In this document: in pieces, positions 1 through 8,206 of the stretch
How the letters are laid out: every line of letters starts with the position of its first letter
Numbering within the stretch: the first letter of the stretch is position 1
The notes under the pieces: generated by a model
Databases searched by the model: none
What the model saw: only the letters and a program-made list of their open reading frames with translations
What the model was told of the DNA's origin: nothing
Assembly (NCBI GenBank): GCA_023251935.1
Contig: JAHEXV010000001.1
Location: 36,885-100,884, forward strand
DNA: 64,000 nt
From: a bacterium
GTDB lineage: Bacteria > Actinomycetota > Thermoleophilia > Solirubrobacterales > 70-9
Reading direction: 5' to 3'
Translations under genes and position numbers: made by a program

Positions 1-94
1 GTCCCAGCAGGCGGCACGCCGCCAGGTTCGCCTCCAGGCACCGGCGATCGTCGTCGACGACCATGATCGCGAGCTGGGCCGGCACCCCGGCCAT
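1..94 (-). CDS. PAS-domain protein, N-terminal fragment (cut by window edge)
   Basis: Translating the minus strand from the ATG at 94 gives 31 codons that run off the window. After a short lead the peptide reads VVDDDRRCLEANLAACRLLG, the usual opening strand and helix of a PAS sensor domain (consensus like 'vvDddGrileaNpaacrllG'). The gene lies 31 nt downstream of the sugar transferase stop on the same strand, so the two may be cotranscribed. No strong ribosome site is visible. What follows the PAS domain (kinase, LuxR HTH, GGDEF) is outside the window, so the role is unknown beyond sensing. Confidence 0.6.
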   Translation of the reverse strand, partial: MAGVPAQLAIMVVDDDRRCLEANLAACRLLG

Positions 95-125
95 CGCCCC
101 GCCGCCGCTTGAACTGGCGCCCCGC

Positions 126-1598
126 CTAGTCACTGGCCTCGCCGACAATGAACCTCCGTTCCGGCGCCCGCAGCGCTCGATGAGCGTCGCGACCCGCCTC
201 GAAGAGGGTCTCGACGATGATCAGCCAGTCCGCGAGCACGGACCGGCGCTTGACATAGAAGAGGTCGTGGCACAGCTTCCACGCCGTGCCGAGCTCGGAT
301 CCCGCGTAGCCGCAGCGCAGCTGCGCCCAGCCGGTGATCCCGGGCTTGACGAGGTGGCGGCGCGTGTAGTGAGGAAAGCGCCGCTCGAGATCGGTGACGA
401 TCTCGGGCCGTTCGGGCCGTGGGCCGACCAGGGTCATCTCCCCCCGCAGGACGTTCCAGAGCTGGGGGATCTCGTCGAGATGCGTCCTGCGCAGCATCCT
501 CCCGAGCCGGGTCACCCGCTCGTCGCCCGGCGCGCACCACTGCGGACCGGCGGCCTCTGCGTCAGGCACCATCGTCCGCAGCTTGAGGACGTAGAACTCG
601 CGCCCCCGCTCCCCGACCCGCCGCTGCCGATAGAGCACCGGGCCCGAATCCGTGAGCTTGATCGCGATCGCCAGCACGGCGACGAAGGGAAGCGCCAGGA
701 TCGCGGACGGCAAGGCGATCGCGAGGTCGGAGGCGCGCTTCCAAAGCGGGGAGGTCGGCCGGAAGCGCGGGTGCATCATGTAGCGGAACCACGCCGAGTC
801 GATCGTCCCGAGCGGCACGTGACCGAGCGCCTCCTCGTACAGCTGAGAAGCCTCGATCATCCTCACCGGCAGGTCGAGGCAGGCATCGGCGATCAGCGCG
901 CAGGGATCGACACCCCCGTCGGCGCCGCCGCGCTGCTCGCTGGGCTCCTCCCGGGCCCAGACGAGCAACTCGATCCTCCGCGCGATCACCGCCGCGCGGA
1001 CCCCATCGAGCGTGCCGAGGCACTCGAGCCCGCTCGAGTGCTCGGCAGGCGCGGCGGCGCCGAACCATCCGACCACCTCGTACCCCCGAATCCCGGCCGC
1101 CCGGAGCTCGGCCGCGAGGTCGGACGCGAACCCTGCCGATCCGACCACCGCCACCCGCGCCGGGCGACCCTCCTGGAAATGCACCGTCATCCATGCCCCG
1201 AGCGCCAATACGAGCCAGGCGCCGATGACCGACGGCTCCAGGGGTCCCAGAGCCACGTGGTCGCCGGCGCCCAGCTCGAGCACCAAAGCCAGCAAGGCGC
1301 CAAGAACGGGCGCCACCAGGGCGAGCGCGATTCGCGCCGCCGGCATCAGGTCGAGCGGCAGCGCGCAGCGCTCCACCAGCTGCAGCGTGACCAGCATCGC
1401 GGCCGCCAGCACCACCGCGTAACCGACTTGCCCCAGGTGCAGATAGGCGATCACCCCGGCGGCCAGGGCCGGCATCACCTTCAGCGCGATCAGGTCGAGA
1501 AGGCGCTGGGCCTCGAGCGCGCGCAGCGCGCGGGGGGGCCGATCGTCGGCCAACGGATAACCGTTGGTGTCAGCGATTACGCCTTCCCTGGCGGACAC
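126..1598 (-). CDS. Polyprenyl-phosphate sugar-1-phosphate transferase (WbaP/EpsE type)
   Basis: 490 aa membrane enzyme expected to start polysaccharide synthesis by moving a sugar-1-phosphate from a nucleotide sugar to undecaprenyl phosphate. Hydrophobic helices fill about residues 35-145. A Rossmann-like region follows ([20 protein letters not shown], then a conserved-looking ML/EL linker). The C-terminal 200 residues are the bacterial sugar transferase domain: a re-entrant helix starting [11 protein letters not shown], then [34 protein letters not shown] and KPGITGWAQ. The start is GTG at 1598, chosen because GAGGAG sits 6 nt upstream. It is probably the priming enzyme for the exopolysaccharide locus that begins about 11 kb away. 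The transferred sugar cannot be read from sequence. Confidence 0.92.
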   Translation of the reverse strand: MSAREGVIADTNGYPLADDRPPRALRALEAQRLLDLIALKVMPALAAGVIAYLHLGQVGYAVVLAAAMLVTLQLVERCALPLDLMPAARIALALVAPVLGALLALVLELGAGDHVALGPLEPSVIGAWLVLALGAWMTVHFQEGRPARVAVVGSAGFASDLAAELRAAGIRGYEVVGWFGAAAPAEHSSGLECLGTLDGVRAAVIARRIELLVWAREEPSEQRGGADGGVDPCALIADACLDLPVRMIEASQLYEEALGHVPLGTIDSAWFRYMMHPRFRPTSPLWKRASDLAIALPSAILALPFVAVLAIAIKLTDSGPVLYRQRRVGERGREFYVLKLRTMVPDAEAAGPQWCAPGDERVTRLGRMLRRTHLDEIPQLWNVLRGEMTLVGPRPERPEIVTDLERRFPHYTRRHLVKPGITGWAQLRCGYAGSELGTAWKLCHDLFYVKRRSVLADWLIIVETLFEAGRDAHRALRAPERRFIVGEASD

Positions 1599-1654
1599 GA
1601 TCTGCTCCTCGGGTCTGGTCTCGTTCGCGGTTGCCGTGATCTGGTGGCCTTGGG

Positions 1655-1978
1655 CTAGGAAGACGAACGCTTTGCCGGATCGGACAGGCGTCGCAGGGCG
1701 AAGCCAGCGCCGAGCAGGGCGGCCGCCGCGAGCGCCAGGACGCCGATGTCGAGCCCGGTGAAGGGCAGATTGCCGATCGTGCTGCGACTCGGCGCGGAGG
1801 GCCCGCTGCCGCCGCCTCCGCCCACAGAGATCTGGTGGTTCTGGGGCTCATACTGGGCGTGGCTGGGCGATGCGGCCGTGGCCATCGACGGAGCCGCAAG
1901 CGCAAGGACAAGCAGCCCGGCGGCGAGCCACACGGCGGGACGACGTCGTCTGGACGAACCAAAGTGCCGGTTGATCAT
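1655..1978 (-). CDS. LPFTG-anchored surface protein (predicted sortase substrate)
   Basis: 107 aa from ATG 1978, which has AGGAG 11 nt upstream; longer in-frame starts reach back to 2137 but add a stretch that looks non-coding. The protein has an Arg-rich N-terminus with a signal peptide (MINRHFGSSRRRRP, then a hydrophobic run ending SMATA), a short Gly/Ser-rich mature part, the motif LPFTG, a hydrophobic helix and a basic tail (RRLSDPAKR). That order is the standard cell-wall sorting signal. With so short a mature region it may be a spacer, a pilin-like piece or a carrier rather than an enzyme. The only sortase in the window starts at 11112. Confidence 0.75.
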   Translation of the reverse strand: MINRHFGSSRRRRPAVWLAAGLLVLALAAPSMATAASPSHAQYEPQNHQISVGGGGGSGPSAPSRSTIGNLPFTGLDIGVLALAAAALLGAGFALRRLSDPAKRSSS

Positions 1979-2160
1979 TGAGATGATTGCTCCTGCCGCT
2001 ATGCAAACGGCTGTACGCCACACGACCCTGTCGCCCCGGATCAAAGGGACCCGGATACGACCGGGTCGTGTGGCCGGGCCAACCCGACCTGGGCCGACCC
2101 AACTTGTTTTCGGGACGTCGCCACTCTGCCTGACCACTAGCGAAAGTCAAGGATTCAGGG

Positions 2161-2208
2161 CTGGGAATACCCAGAAATCGTTGCTGCATTACCGCAATGC
2201 GGGTAGTG
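2161..2208. promoter_or_regulatory. Inverted repeats between the divergent LPFTG and LuxR/GAF genes
   Basis: Two dyads lie in the 254-bp divergent spacer. CTGGG-AATA-CCCAG at 2161-2174 is a perfect 5-bp-arm repeat. CATTACCGCA facing TGCGGGTAGTG at 2187-2208 is an imperfect one with about 10-bp arms. Both are placed where an operator could act on either gene; the second lies 25 bp before the ATG at 2233. Which protein binds is not known; autoregulation by the adjacent LuxR-type protein is a guess. Confidence 0.4.
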
Positions 2209-2232
2209 CTAGCCTCGCAAACGACTAAGCTC

Positions 2233-3141
2233 ATGGACGAGCGGAGCCGCGAGACTCAGACTGTGAACGAGAACGAGAACCGATCCACTCGCGGCCGTGG
2301 TGGTCCATCCGGGGTGGCATCCGAAGACCGCGATGCTCGGCCCGGCGGACGTCGGGTGGCCGGCGCGCCGCTGTCCACGCGTGAGCGCGAGATCCTCGGC
2401 CTGCTCGCCGGCGGGGTGAGCGGCGCCCAGATCGCGGAGAGCCTCGTGCTCTCGCCCGAGACCGTGCGCACGCACATTCGCAACGCGATGGCGAAGCTGG
2501 GCGCCTCGAGCCGGGCCCAGGCGGTGGCCCTCGCGGTGAAGCGCCAGGAGATCGAGCCGCACGCCGAGGTCGCCGACGGACAGCCGCACGCCGCCCCGGC
2601 TCCGGCCCCTGCGGCGGGCAGCGCCCGGGCCCGGGCTCGCGCGGCCCTCGCCGCGGGAGAGTCGGATGCGATGCTGGCCGCCCTCCTCGGCGGGTTGGTA
2701 TCCCTGTACGACGTCGAGGGCGGGATGATCTTCCTCGCCGACGAGGACGGGCTGGCGATGAGGCGCGCCGCCGTCATGGGCGAGGAGGACGAGCCGGACG
2801 GCGTGCAGGCGCCCGAGCGGATCGCGGTTGGCGAGGGCGCCCTGGGGCGGGCGGCGCTCGAGCGCCGAGCGCAGCTCGTTCACAGCTCGGGATCGCAGGG
2901 CGCCAACCTCGGCAGAACGTCGATCTGCGCGCCGATGGTCACCGCGGGGAAGCTGGTCGGCGTGATCTACCTCACCACCCGACCGAGCCGGCTGACCGGG
3001 CGCACGGAGCTGCTCTTGCTACAGGCGTTCTCGAACCGGGTCGGCGAGATCCTGGTCGGCGGGAGCTCCGACGAGGGGCCCCTGAGGGACTCGCTGCAGC
3101 GCTTCCGGACCGCCTGGTCATCGGCCAGCGGCTCCGGCTAG
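2233..3141 (+). CDS. LuxR-type HTH regulator with C-terminal GAF domain
   Basis: 302 aa from ATG 2233. The DNA-binding domain is N-terminal (about residues 47-105): LSTREREILGLLAGG, SGAQIAESLVLSPETVRTHI and NAMAKLGASSRAQAV are the textbook LuxR/GerE helices. An Ala/Pro linker follows, then a GAF-like sensor (about 145-285) with GGMIFLADEDG and ICAPMVTAGKLVGVIYL. Usual LuxR proteins carry the HTH at the C-terminus, so this order is reversed. No phospho-receiver is present, so the GAF domain probably senses a ligand or redox state. Start alternatives are ATG 2197 and GTG 2263; none has a good ribosome site. It is transcribed away from the LPFTG protein. Confidence 0.85.
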   Translation: MDERSRETQTVNENENRSTRGRGGPSGVASEDRDARPGGRRVAGAPLSTREREILGLLAGGVSGAQIAESLVLSPETVRTHIRNAMAKLGASSRAQAVALAVKRQEIEPHAEVADGQPHAAPAPAPAAGSARARARAALAAGESDAMLAALLGGLVSLYDVEGGMIFLADEDGLAMRRAAVMGEEDEPDGVQAPERIAVGEGALGRAALERRAQLVHSSGSQGANLGRTSICAPMVTAGKLVGVIYLTTRPSRLTGRTELLLLQAFSNRVGEILVGGSSDEGPLRDSLQRFRTAWSSASGSG

Positions 3142-3171
3142 CCCCGGCGGTCCGCCCCAGCCGCCGGCGGC

Positions 3172-3537
3172 CTACTCGCCGGGGTCGCGCAGCACCTCTA
3201 CCGCGGCCTCGACGGTGGCGTCCATCGGGGCGACTTCCTCGATGTCGCACAGATCCAGCACCCGCCGCATCGGCGCCTGAGCCGGAACCACCAGCCGGAG
3301 CCGCTGCCGGTGGGACCGCAACCGGCGCGCGAGATCGAACAGCAGCTCAACTCCAGCGCTGTCGAGGTACGCGGCGTCGGTGAGGTCGAGCACCAGCCCG
3401 GGGCTGTCGTTGGTGAGTCGCTGCGCGAGCGCACCCCGCAGCTGGTGGGCGTTGACGCTCTCGATCTCGCCCTCGATCCGCCCGACCAGGACGCTGTCGA
3501 TCTCGTCGAAGCTGAGCTGGACCAGCGGATCCCTCAT
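3172..3537 (-). CDS. STAS-domain anti-sigma factor antagonist
   Basis: 121 aa, the usual size of a free-standing RsbV/SpoIIAA-type STAS protein. The motif YLDSAGVELLFDLA carries the phosphorylatable serine (Ser60 of DSAG). In this family the unphosphorylated form binds an anti-sigma kinase and frees a sigma factor. Its start overlaps the end of the upstream phosphatase/kinase gene by 4 bp (ATGA type), so the two are translationally coupled and very probably act in one partner switch. No sigma factor is encoded nearby. Confidence 0.92.
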   Translation of the reverse strand: MRDPLVQLSFDEIDSVLVGRIEGEIESVNAHQLRGALAQRLTNDSPGLVLDLTDAAYLDSAGVELLFDLARRLRSHRQRLRLVVPAQAPMRRVLDLCDIEEVAPMDATVEAAVEVLRDPGE

Positions 3538-4769
3538 CGCTCGCCACCCTCCCGGAGTCGTCGTCGCATGGTCACCGTCGTGCCCTCGGCGCCGGGCTCG
3601 ATCTTCACCTCGTCCATCAGCTCCCGCATCAACGGCAGGCCCCGGCCGCGCCCCTGCTCGGCCGGGGGGCGCCAGCTGCCACCGTCGCTGACGACGATCT
3701 GGATCTGTGGCCCGTCGCGCTCCGCCCTGACCTCGAACTGCGAGTCGGAGATCGCCGAGTGGGCATGGGCGACGGCATTGGCGCTAGCCTCCCCGCAGGC
3801 GACCAGCATCTCGTAGACCTCCGCCTCGCTGGCCCCGGAGAGCCGGAGCCACTGCGCCACCGCCCGGCGCATCGAGGCGAGCGACGACGGCTTCGCCGGC
3901 AGAGCCAGGGAGAGGACCTCGCCGGGGGGGGTGAGCTGGATCGCCAGCAGGGCGAGATCGTCTCGAGACCCACCCCTCGAGTCGACGGTGGCCAGCAGGG
4001 CCCGACACAGTCCCTCGGGCTCGGGCGGGCAGTCCTCGGCGGCGCTACGGAGGCCGTCCAGCCCCTCGCCGAGTGGCAGATCGGGAGCCTCAACGAGCCC
4101 GTCCGTGTACAGGAGCACGGTCGACCAAGGGTCGAGCGTCGCCATGCTCTCCGCGTAGGAGGGAAAGCGGTTGACGCCGAGCGGGCTCCCCGCGGGAGCC
4201 TCGGCGAAGGTGGGGCCGTCCTCCGGGCGCAGGACCAGCGGCGGCGGGTGGCCGGCGGTCGCGACCTGCAGGGTGGAGGCGTCCGGATCGACGATCGCGT
4301 ACAGCAGGGTGACCATCCCGCCCTTCTCCCCTTCGAGCACGAAGCTGTTCATCCGCTCGAGCACCAACTCCGGTCGCAGGGCCTCGAGCGCGTATGCGCG
4401 CAGCGCGCTCTGCAGGTGGGCCATCCGCGCCGCGGCCTCGACCCCCCGGCCGACCACGTCCCCGATCGCGATCCCCACCTTGCCGCCCCGCAGCGGGATC
4501 GCGTCGTACCAGTCGCCGCCGATCCGGGTCTCGGCGCTTCCCGGCCGGTAGCGAGCCGCAAGCTGAAGGCCCGGGATGGCGGGTAGCTTCGGAAGCAGGC
4601 TCCGCTGCAGAGTCTCCGCCACTTCGCGCTCGATCTCCACCCCGTGAGCCGCCCGCTTGAGGGCATCGATCGTCGCGCCGAGGATCGGGTCGCCCTCGGC
4701 GGGCTCGCCCAGCTCATCTGGGGGCGCGGCCCGCTCCGGGGCCGCTCCCTCTGCCTCCGGATCGACCAT
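3534..4769 (-). CDS. SpoIIE-type serine phosphatase fused to RsbW-like kinase domain
   Basis: 411 aa. Residues about 45-270 form a PP2C/SpoIIE phosphatase with metal-binding motifs GGDWYDA (84-90), IGDVVGRG (102-109), YTDGLVEA and SRDDLALLAIQ. The C-terminal 130 residues are a HATPase_c_2 serine kinase/anti-sigma domain with the N-box ACGEASANAVAHAH, SDGGSW and GRGLPLMRELMDEV. Having phosphatase and anti-sigma kinase in one chain, next to the STAS antagonist, puts both opposing activities of a partner switch together. There is no obvious input domain; the first 45 residues are acidic and Pro-rich. It could respond through a separate sensor. The start at 4769 is ATG-initiated with 59 bp to the divergent gene. 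Confidence 0.92.
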   Translation of the reverse strand: MVDPEAEGAAPERAAPPDELGEPAEGDPILGATIDALKRAAHGVEIEREVAETLQRSLLPKLPAIPGLQLAARYRPGSAETRIGGDWYDAIPLRGGKVGIAIGDVVGRGVEAAARMAHLQSALRAYALEALRPELVLERMNSFVLEGEKGGMVTLLYAIVDPDASTLQVATAGHPPPLVLRPEDGPTFAEAPAGSPLGVNRFPSYAESMATLDPWSTVLLYTDGLVEAPDLPLGEGLDGLRSAAEDCPPEPEGLCRALLATVDSRGGSRDDLALLAIQLTPPGEVLSLALPAKPSSLASMRRAVAQWLRLSGASEAEVYEMLVACGEASANAVAHAHSAISDSQFEVRAERDGPQIQIVVSDGGSWRPPAEQGRGRGLPLMRELMDEVKIEPGAEGTTVTMRRRLREGGER

Positions 4770-4828
4770 CGTCGTAGTGCGCGAGTGTATCCGCGGTGGC
4801 GACTGGGGCGTAGGCTACGTTTCGGCGC

Positions 4829-5770
4829 GTGCACCCAGTGGCGACCGCGACGAGCTCCGATCCCTCCGCGGACCAGCTCGCCAAGGCGTGGCTCGTCGGG
4901 GTGATCGAGCGGACGCCGCTCGACCAGGTCCCGGAGCTCGATCTCGACGTCTTGACCAGCCAGGCGACCCCGCTGATCGCCGCCATCCTCGACGGCCTCG
5001 ACCCCGGCCGCCGCGTCCCGCCCGAGCTGGCTCCCGATGCCAGCGGGCGAGCGCGTGAGCTGGGCAGATTGCGGCCTGCCGCTCGTGCCTGCGCCGAGGT
5101 CCCGCGCGACCTGGCCGTGCTGCAGTCGGTGCTGATCACCTCGCTGCACCGCGGAGGCCCCGGGGGGCGGTCGTCTGACTTCGGGCGCGCCGTCCAGCGC
5201 CTCGCCGAGATCTTCGGCGCGCTGCACGGGGCGGTCGCCGAGGGGCTGGTTCATGAGCGTGATCTCGCCGACTCTCCCGAGCGACCGGCCGCGCCGCCGG
5301 GGAGCGCCGACCTCGAAGGGTGGCTCGCCGTTCTGGTCGCGGAGCATCGACGCTACGGGCGCCCGTTCGCCGTCGCCCTGCTCGAGCTCGACGGCCTCGG
5401 GCCGATCGTCGAGGCCCACGGCCGTCGGTCGGGCGAGTTGATGTCGACCGCCGCGACCACGGTGATCCGCAGCCAGATCCGGATCGTGGACCACGCGTTC
5501 CGGGTCGACGACGACAGGTTCTGCGTGCTCGCCCCCAACGTGGACGCCGGGCGCCTGCGCCGGATGGCGGACCGCCTGGCGCGCGTGGTCGAGGCCTCCC
5601 AGGCCGCCGACGGCCCTCGGATCGCGATCTCGGCCGGGGTCTCCGCCTGCCCGGAGCACGGCCACGACGCAAGCCGGCTGCTCGAGGTCGCCGGCGACGC
5701 GCTCGACGTCGCCAAGGCCGCCGGCGAGCCCGTCCAGATCGCTGCCCGGAACGGCTCCCGCTCCCCGTAG
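4829..5770 (+). CDS. Degenerate GGDEF-domain protein
   Basis: 313 aa from GTG 4829. The N-terminal 150 residues are helical with no clear family. Residues about 160-300 have the GGDEF fold pattern (FAVALLELDGLGPIVEAHG, RIAISAGVSACPEHGHDASR), but the active-site loop that should read GG(D/E)EF is VDDDRF at 226-231. Without the two glycines, diguanylate cyclase activity is unlikely; it may bind c-di-GMP or GTP, or act as a scaffold. It is divergent from the phosphatase gene and about 300 bp before the BldC-like/HD-GYP pair, which suggests a local nucleotide-signalling group. Confidence 0.75.
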   Translation: MHPVATATSSDPSADQLAKAWLVGVIERTPLDQVPELDLDVLTSQATPLIAAILDGLDPGRRVPPELAPDASGRARELGRLRPAARACAEVPRDLAVLQSVLITSLHRGGPGGRSSDFGRAVQRLAEIFGALHGAVAEGLVHERDLADSPERPAAPPGSADLEGWLAVLVAEHRRYGRPFAVALLELDGLGPIVEAHGRRSGELMSTAATTVIRSQIRIVDHAFRVDDDRFCVLAPNVDAGRLRRMADRLARVVEASQAADGPRIAISAGVSACPEHGHDASRLLEVAGDALDVAKAAGEPVQIAARNGSRSP

Positions 5771-6092
5771 AGTTGGCCGAAGCTGCGAAAAGCGGCCTCT
5801 AGTTGCGAAGAGCTCCACTCGATCATCGGCGAGCCCCGGTGGGCAACCGTGCCAACTATCCCCGAGGCATCCCCCAGGCGCTAACCTCGCTTCATACTGG
5901 GTATCGCGTACGGAAGCTAGGTATGGATGAGCGGCTTTCCACGACACGTCTGGCGGCCGGCGCACCCCCCCTTGCGAAGGGGTGGACGGAACACGTCGGC
6001 CGGCGCACCACAGGCGTCAAGTGGTCTAGGAAGTGGAAGCCGCGCTCAAGTTCTCGCGGCTTCGGGTCGAGACGCATATGCAGGATCAACCA
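5771..6092. other. 322-bp intergenic region with direct repeats
   Basis: No convincing gene is visible. Two related blocks lie 47 bp apart: CACGTC followed by GGCCGGCGCACC at 5945-5966 and again at 5992-6009. Between them the hairpin CCCCTT-GCG-AAGGGG is centred near 5975. The region precedes a small DNA-binding protein and an HD-GYP gene, so it probably holds their promoter and perhaps a repeated operator. No known riboswitch pattern was recognised. Confidence 0.4.
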
Positions 6093-6311
6093 ATGGAAGG
6101 ACGAACGAAACTTCTGAATGTCGGCCAGGCGGCAGCGTACCTCGGAGTCAGCGCCGCCTCGCTGCGCAAGTGGTCGAACCAGGGGCTGGTTCCCGTCTAT
6201 AGGACGCCGGGTGGCCAGCGCCGCTTCTCCACCAGCGACCTCGACGAGTTCATGCGCTCGATGAGACAGCCCTCCGCCGACACACGTCGCGCCGCCGGCG
6301 CTCGCGGCTAG
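6093..6311 (+). CDS. BldC/MerR-type small DNA-binding protein
   Basis: 72 aa from ATG 6093, chosen because AGGA lies 7 nt upstream; ATG 6078 is a possible alternative. The body is a winged helix-turn-helix: LLNVGQAAAYLGVSAASLRK, WSNQGLVPVYRTPGGQRRF, STSDLDEFMRS. The arrangement and the 'TPGGQRRF' wing match MerR N-terminal domains, excisionases and the free-standing developmental regulator BldC (about 68 aa). There is no effector domain. It ends 9 bp before the HD-GYP gene, so the two are probably one transcript. An excisionase is less likely because no integrase is near. Confidence 0.82.
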   Translation: MEGRTKLLNVGQAAAYLGVSAASLRKWSNQGLVPVYRTPGGQRRFSTSDLDEFMRSMRQPSADTRRAAGARG

Positions 6312-6320
6312 CCCCCGACC

Positions 6321-7718
6321 ATGCCCACACGTCCCAGCAGGAGGGTGATCGGCCTCGAACTGGTCGCGCTCGGGCTGGCGGTGGCGGTGGCGGTCTGGCG
6401 CAACTGGGACGGCAGCACCGACTGGAACCTGCCGCTCTTCGGACTTCTGCTGGCGGTATCGGTCGCGGGGGACGTGACCGCCCTCGAGACGTCCGCCACC
6501 CGGGTCAAGGCGTCGAGCAGCTTCCTGGCGATCGTCACCGCGATCGTCTTCCTCGGCGAAACCCCGGCGGCGCTGATCGGGGTGGTGACGATCATGATCG
6601 GCTGGGCACGCTCTCGCTACCCGCGCGAGGACCTGCTGATCAACCTCGTCACCTACACCTGGTTCCCGCTGCTCGCCGGGATCGGCTTCGACACGGTGAT
6701 GAGCTCGACCGCGACGGGGCGTGGGGACGACGCGTTCTATCTGCTCGTCTTCTGCCTCTTCCTCGTTGCTTTGCTGCTCGACTTCGTCCTGATCGCCGCC
6801 TACTCGTCCTACGTGGAGGGGACTCGGCTGTCGACCAAGGTGCGGCGGGTCCTCGTCCCGGTCCTCCCCTCCGAGCTCGCCTCGGCGCTGCTGGGGGTCG
6901 GGATCGCCTACCTCTATGTCGAGATCGGCCTCGCGACGGTGGCCCTGTTCGCGATCGTCTTGATCACCTTCCAGTACCTGCTCGGCGCCCTGGTCCTCTC
7001 CCAGAAGCGCGCCGACGAGCTCGAGCTCAAGGCCAAGCAGCTCGCCGGCTTCCAGGTCGCCCTGCTAGGCGCGCTGCTCCGCACCCTCGACCTGCGCGAT
7101 CGGATGACGGCACGTCACAGCGCGGCGGTCGCCCGCTACTCGCGCGAGATCGCCGCCGCCGCCGGACTCCCCGAACCCGATCAGGAGCTCGTCCACACGG
7201 CCGGCCTGCTGCACGACATCGGAAAGTTCGTGCTCCCCGACCGAATCCTGAAGGGCGATGTCGAGCTCACCGAGTCCGACTGGGAGGAGATCAAGAAGCA
7301 CCCCTACGAGGGTGCGCGAATCGTCTCCCAGATCGACGGCTACCAGCCGGTCGGCGAGATCGTCCTCGCGCACCACGAGCGGATGGACGGGCTCGGCTAC
7401 CCGCGCGGCCTCCAGGGTGCCGAGATCCCGGTCCTGGCGCGGATCATCGCGGTGGCCGACACCTACGACGTGCTCACCGCCCGCGATTCCTACCGCGAGC
7501 CGGTGAGCTCATTCGAGGCGATCACCGAACTGCGGCGCGTCTCGGGCACCCAGCTCGATGGCGGCTTCGTCGAGATCCTCAACGACATGCTGGCCGACAA
7601 GGGGTTCTCCTATCGGCACGGACAGGATGCCGACTTCGAGGCCGAGCTGGCGCTCGACAAGCGGATCCATGACTACGTCACCGGGGGCACCACCGCGAGC
7701 CCCAGACTCCCGCTCTAG
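6321..7718 (+). CDS. Membrane-bound HD-GYP cyclic-di-GMP phosphodiesterase
   Basis: 465 aa. Residues 10-225 contain about seven hydrophobic helices, a membrane sensor of MASE-like type with no identified ligand. A short helical linker leads to the HD-GYP domain (about 245-430): HSAAVARYSREIA, HDIGK at 298-302, HHERMDGLGYPRGLQG at 351-366 and IIAVADTYDVLTA. All metal and GYP-loop residues are present, so hydrolysis of c-di-GMP is expected. It follows the BldC-like gene by 9 bp and is 550 bp from a decayed GGDEF gene. In streptomycetes BldC and c-di-GMP both govern development; a similar link here is inference. Confidence 0.93.
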   Translation: MPTRPSRRVIGLELVALGLAVAVAVWRNWDGSTDWNLPLFGLLLAVSVAGDVTALETSATRVKASSSFLAIVTAIVFLGETPAALIGVVTIMIGWARSRYPREDLLINLVTYTWFPLLAGIGFDTVMSSTATGRGDDAFYLLVFCLFLVALLLDFVLIAAYSSYVEGTRLSTKVRRVLVPVLPSELASALLGVGIAYLYVEIGLATVALFAIVLITFQYLLGALVLSQKRADELELKAKQLAGFQVALLGALLRTLDLRDRMTARHSAAVARYSREIAAAAGLPEPDQELVHTAGLLHDIGKFVLPDRILKGDVELTESDWEEIKKHPYEGARIVSQIDGYQPVGEIVLAHHERMDGLGYPRGLQGAEIPVLARIIAVADTYDVLTARDSYREPVSSFEAITELRRVSGTQLDGGFVEILNDMLADKGFSYRHGQDADFEAELALDKRIHDYVTGGTTASPRLPL

Positions 7719-7740
7719 GGGCGGGTCCGCGACTCAAAGA

Positions 7741-7764
7741 AAGGGGCGCCGAGCGGCGCCCCTT
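7741..7764. terminator. Strong hairpin terminator between convergent genes
   Basis: Perfect 10-bp stem AAGGGGCGCC / GGCGCCCCTT with a 4-nt GAGC loop, 22 bp after the HD-GYP stop. Read on the minus strand the stem is followed by TTTCTTT, a better U-tract than on the plus strand. It probably ends transcription in both directions, including any transcript crossing 8206 to 7765 on the minus strand. Confidence 0.75.
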
Positions 7765-8206
7765 CGTGAACGACCACGCGCCCGGTCGCTCCTGGCGACC
7801 GAGCGCAACAAGTCATCTCTGGTCTGTCTACGTCGCTTGACTAACCGCGGCGAAAGCCCATTGATGCCTCCTGGCCAATTCGGGAACGCTTGATTCCGCC
7901 GGGAGGCTACACGAACCGGGTGAAACTTGCAAATAGCATCGAAGCGGCGCTCAAACTTGAACGAGAATATGCAAATGAGGTAGTCGCTGCGCAAATGAGG
8001 TACCCCACGTCGGCTGACCGTGAGGCGGATGTGCAAGCCGATCGCCCGGCGAGCAGCGAGCCTCCGCTGACGAACGAATTGAGTCCCGGTACGTCCGTCC
8101 TCCGGACACGAGGGGACGCGGTTGGTGGCCCCGGGCGCTACCCGCGCCGGTTCGCTAGTGCCTCAATCGTGGGCCGGATAGCGCGCTGGTTCGTGGAGCC
8201 CAGGCG
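7765..8206. other. 442-bp non-coding region with hairpins and a 20-bp-spaced direct repeat
   Basis: It lies between the ends of two convergent genes, so it is not an ordinary promoter region. Frames crossing it have no family character. Visible structure: hairpin GGTCGC-TCCTG-GCGACC at 7784-7800; a 10-bp stem GCCTCCTGGC (7866-7875) with GCCGGGAGGC (7898-7907), one G-T wobble; and GCAAATGAGGTA at 7971-7982 repeated exactly at 7991-8002. The part near 7915-8000 is clearly more AT-rich than its neighbours. It could be a long 3' untranslated region, a small RNA or a protein-binding site. Confidence 0.4.

Noticed and set aside
63..1658. A 531-codon plus-strand open frame across the sugar transferase.
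   Set aside because: It is antisense to a clear sugar transferase; Arg/Pro/Gly-rich with no family motifs, as expected from GC-rich codon use.
6093..6311. Excisionase of a mobile element.
   Set aside because: No integrase or att site is within 50 kb; pairing with HD-GYP and similarity to BldC favour a chromosomal regulator.
7734..8036. A 100-codon minus-strand frame in the non-coding stretch.
   Set aside because: It runs through the terminator hairpin, has no ribosome site and no recognisable pattern.
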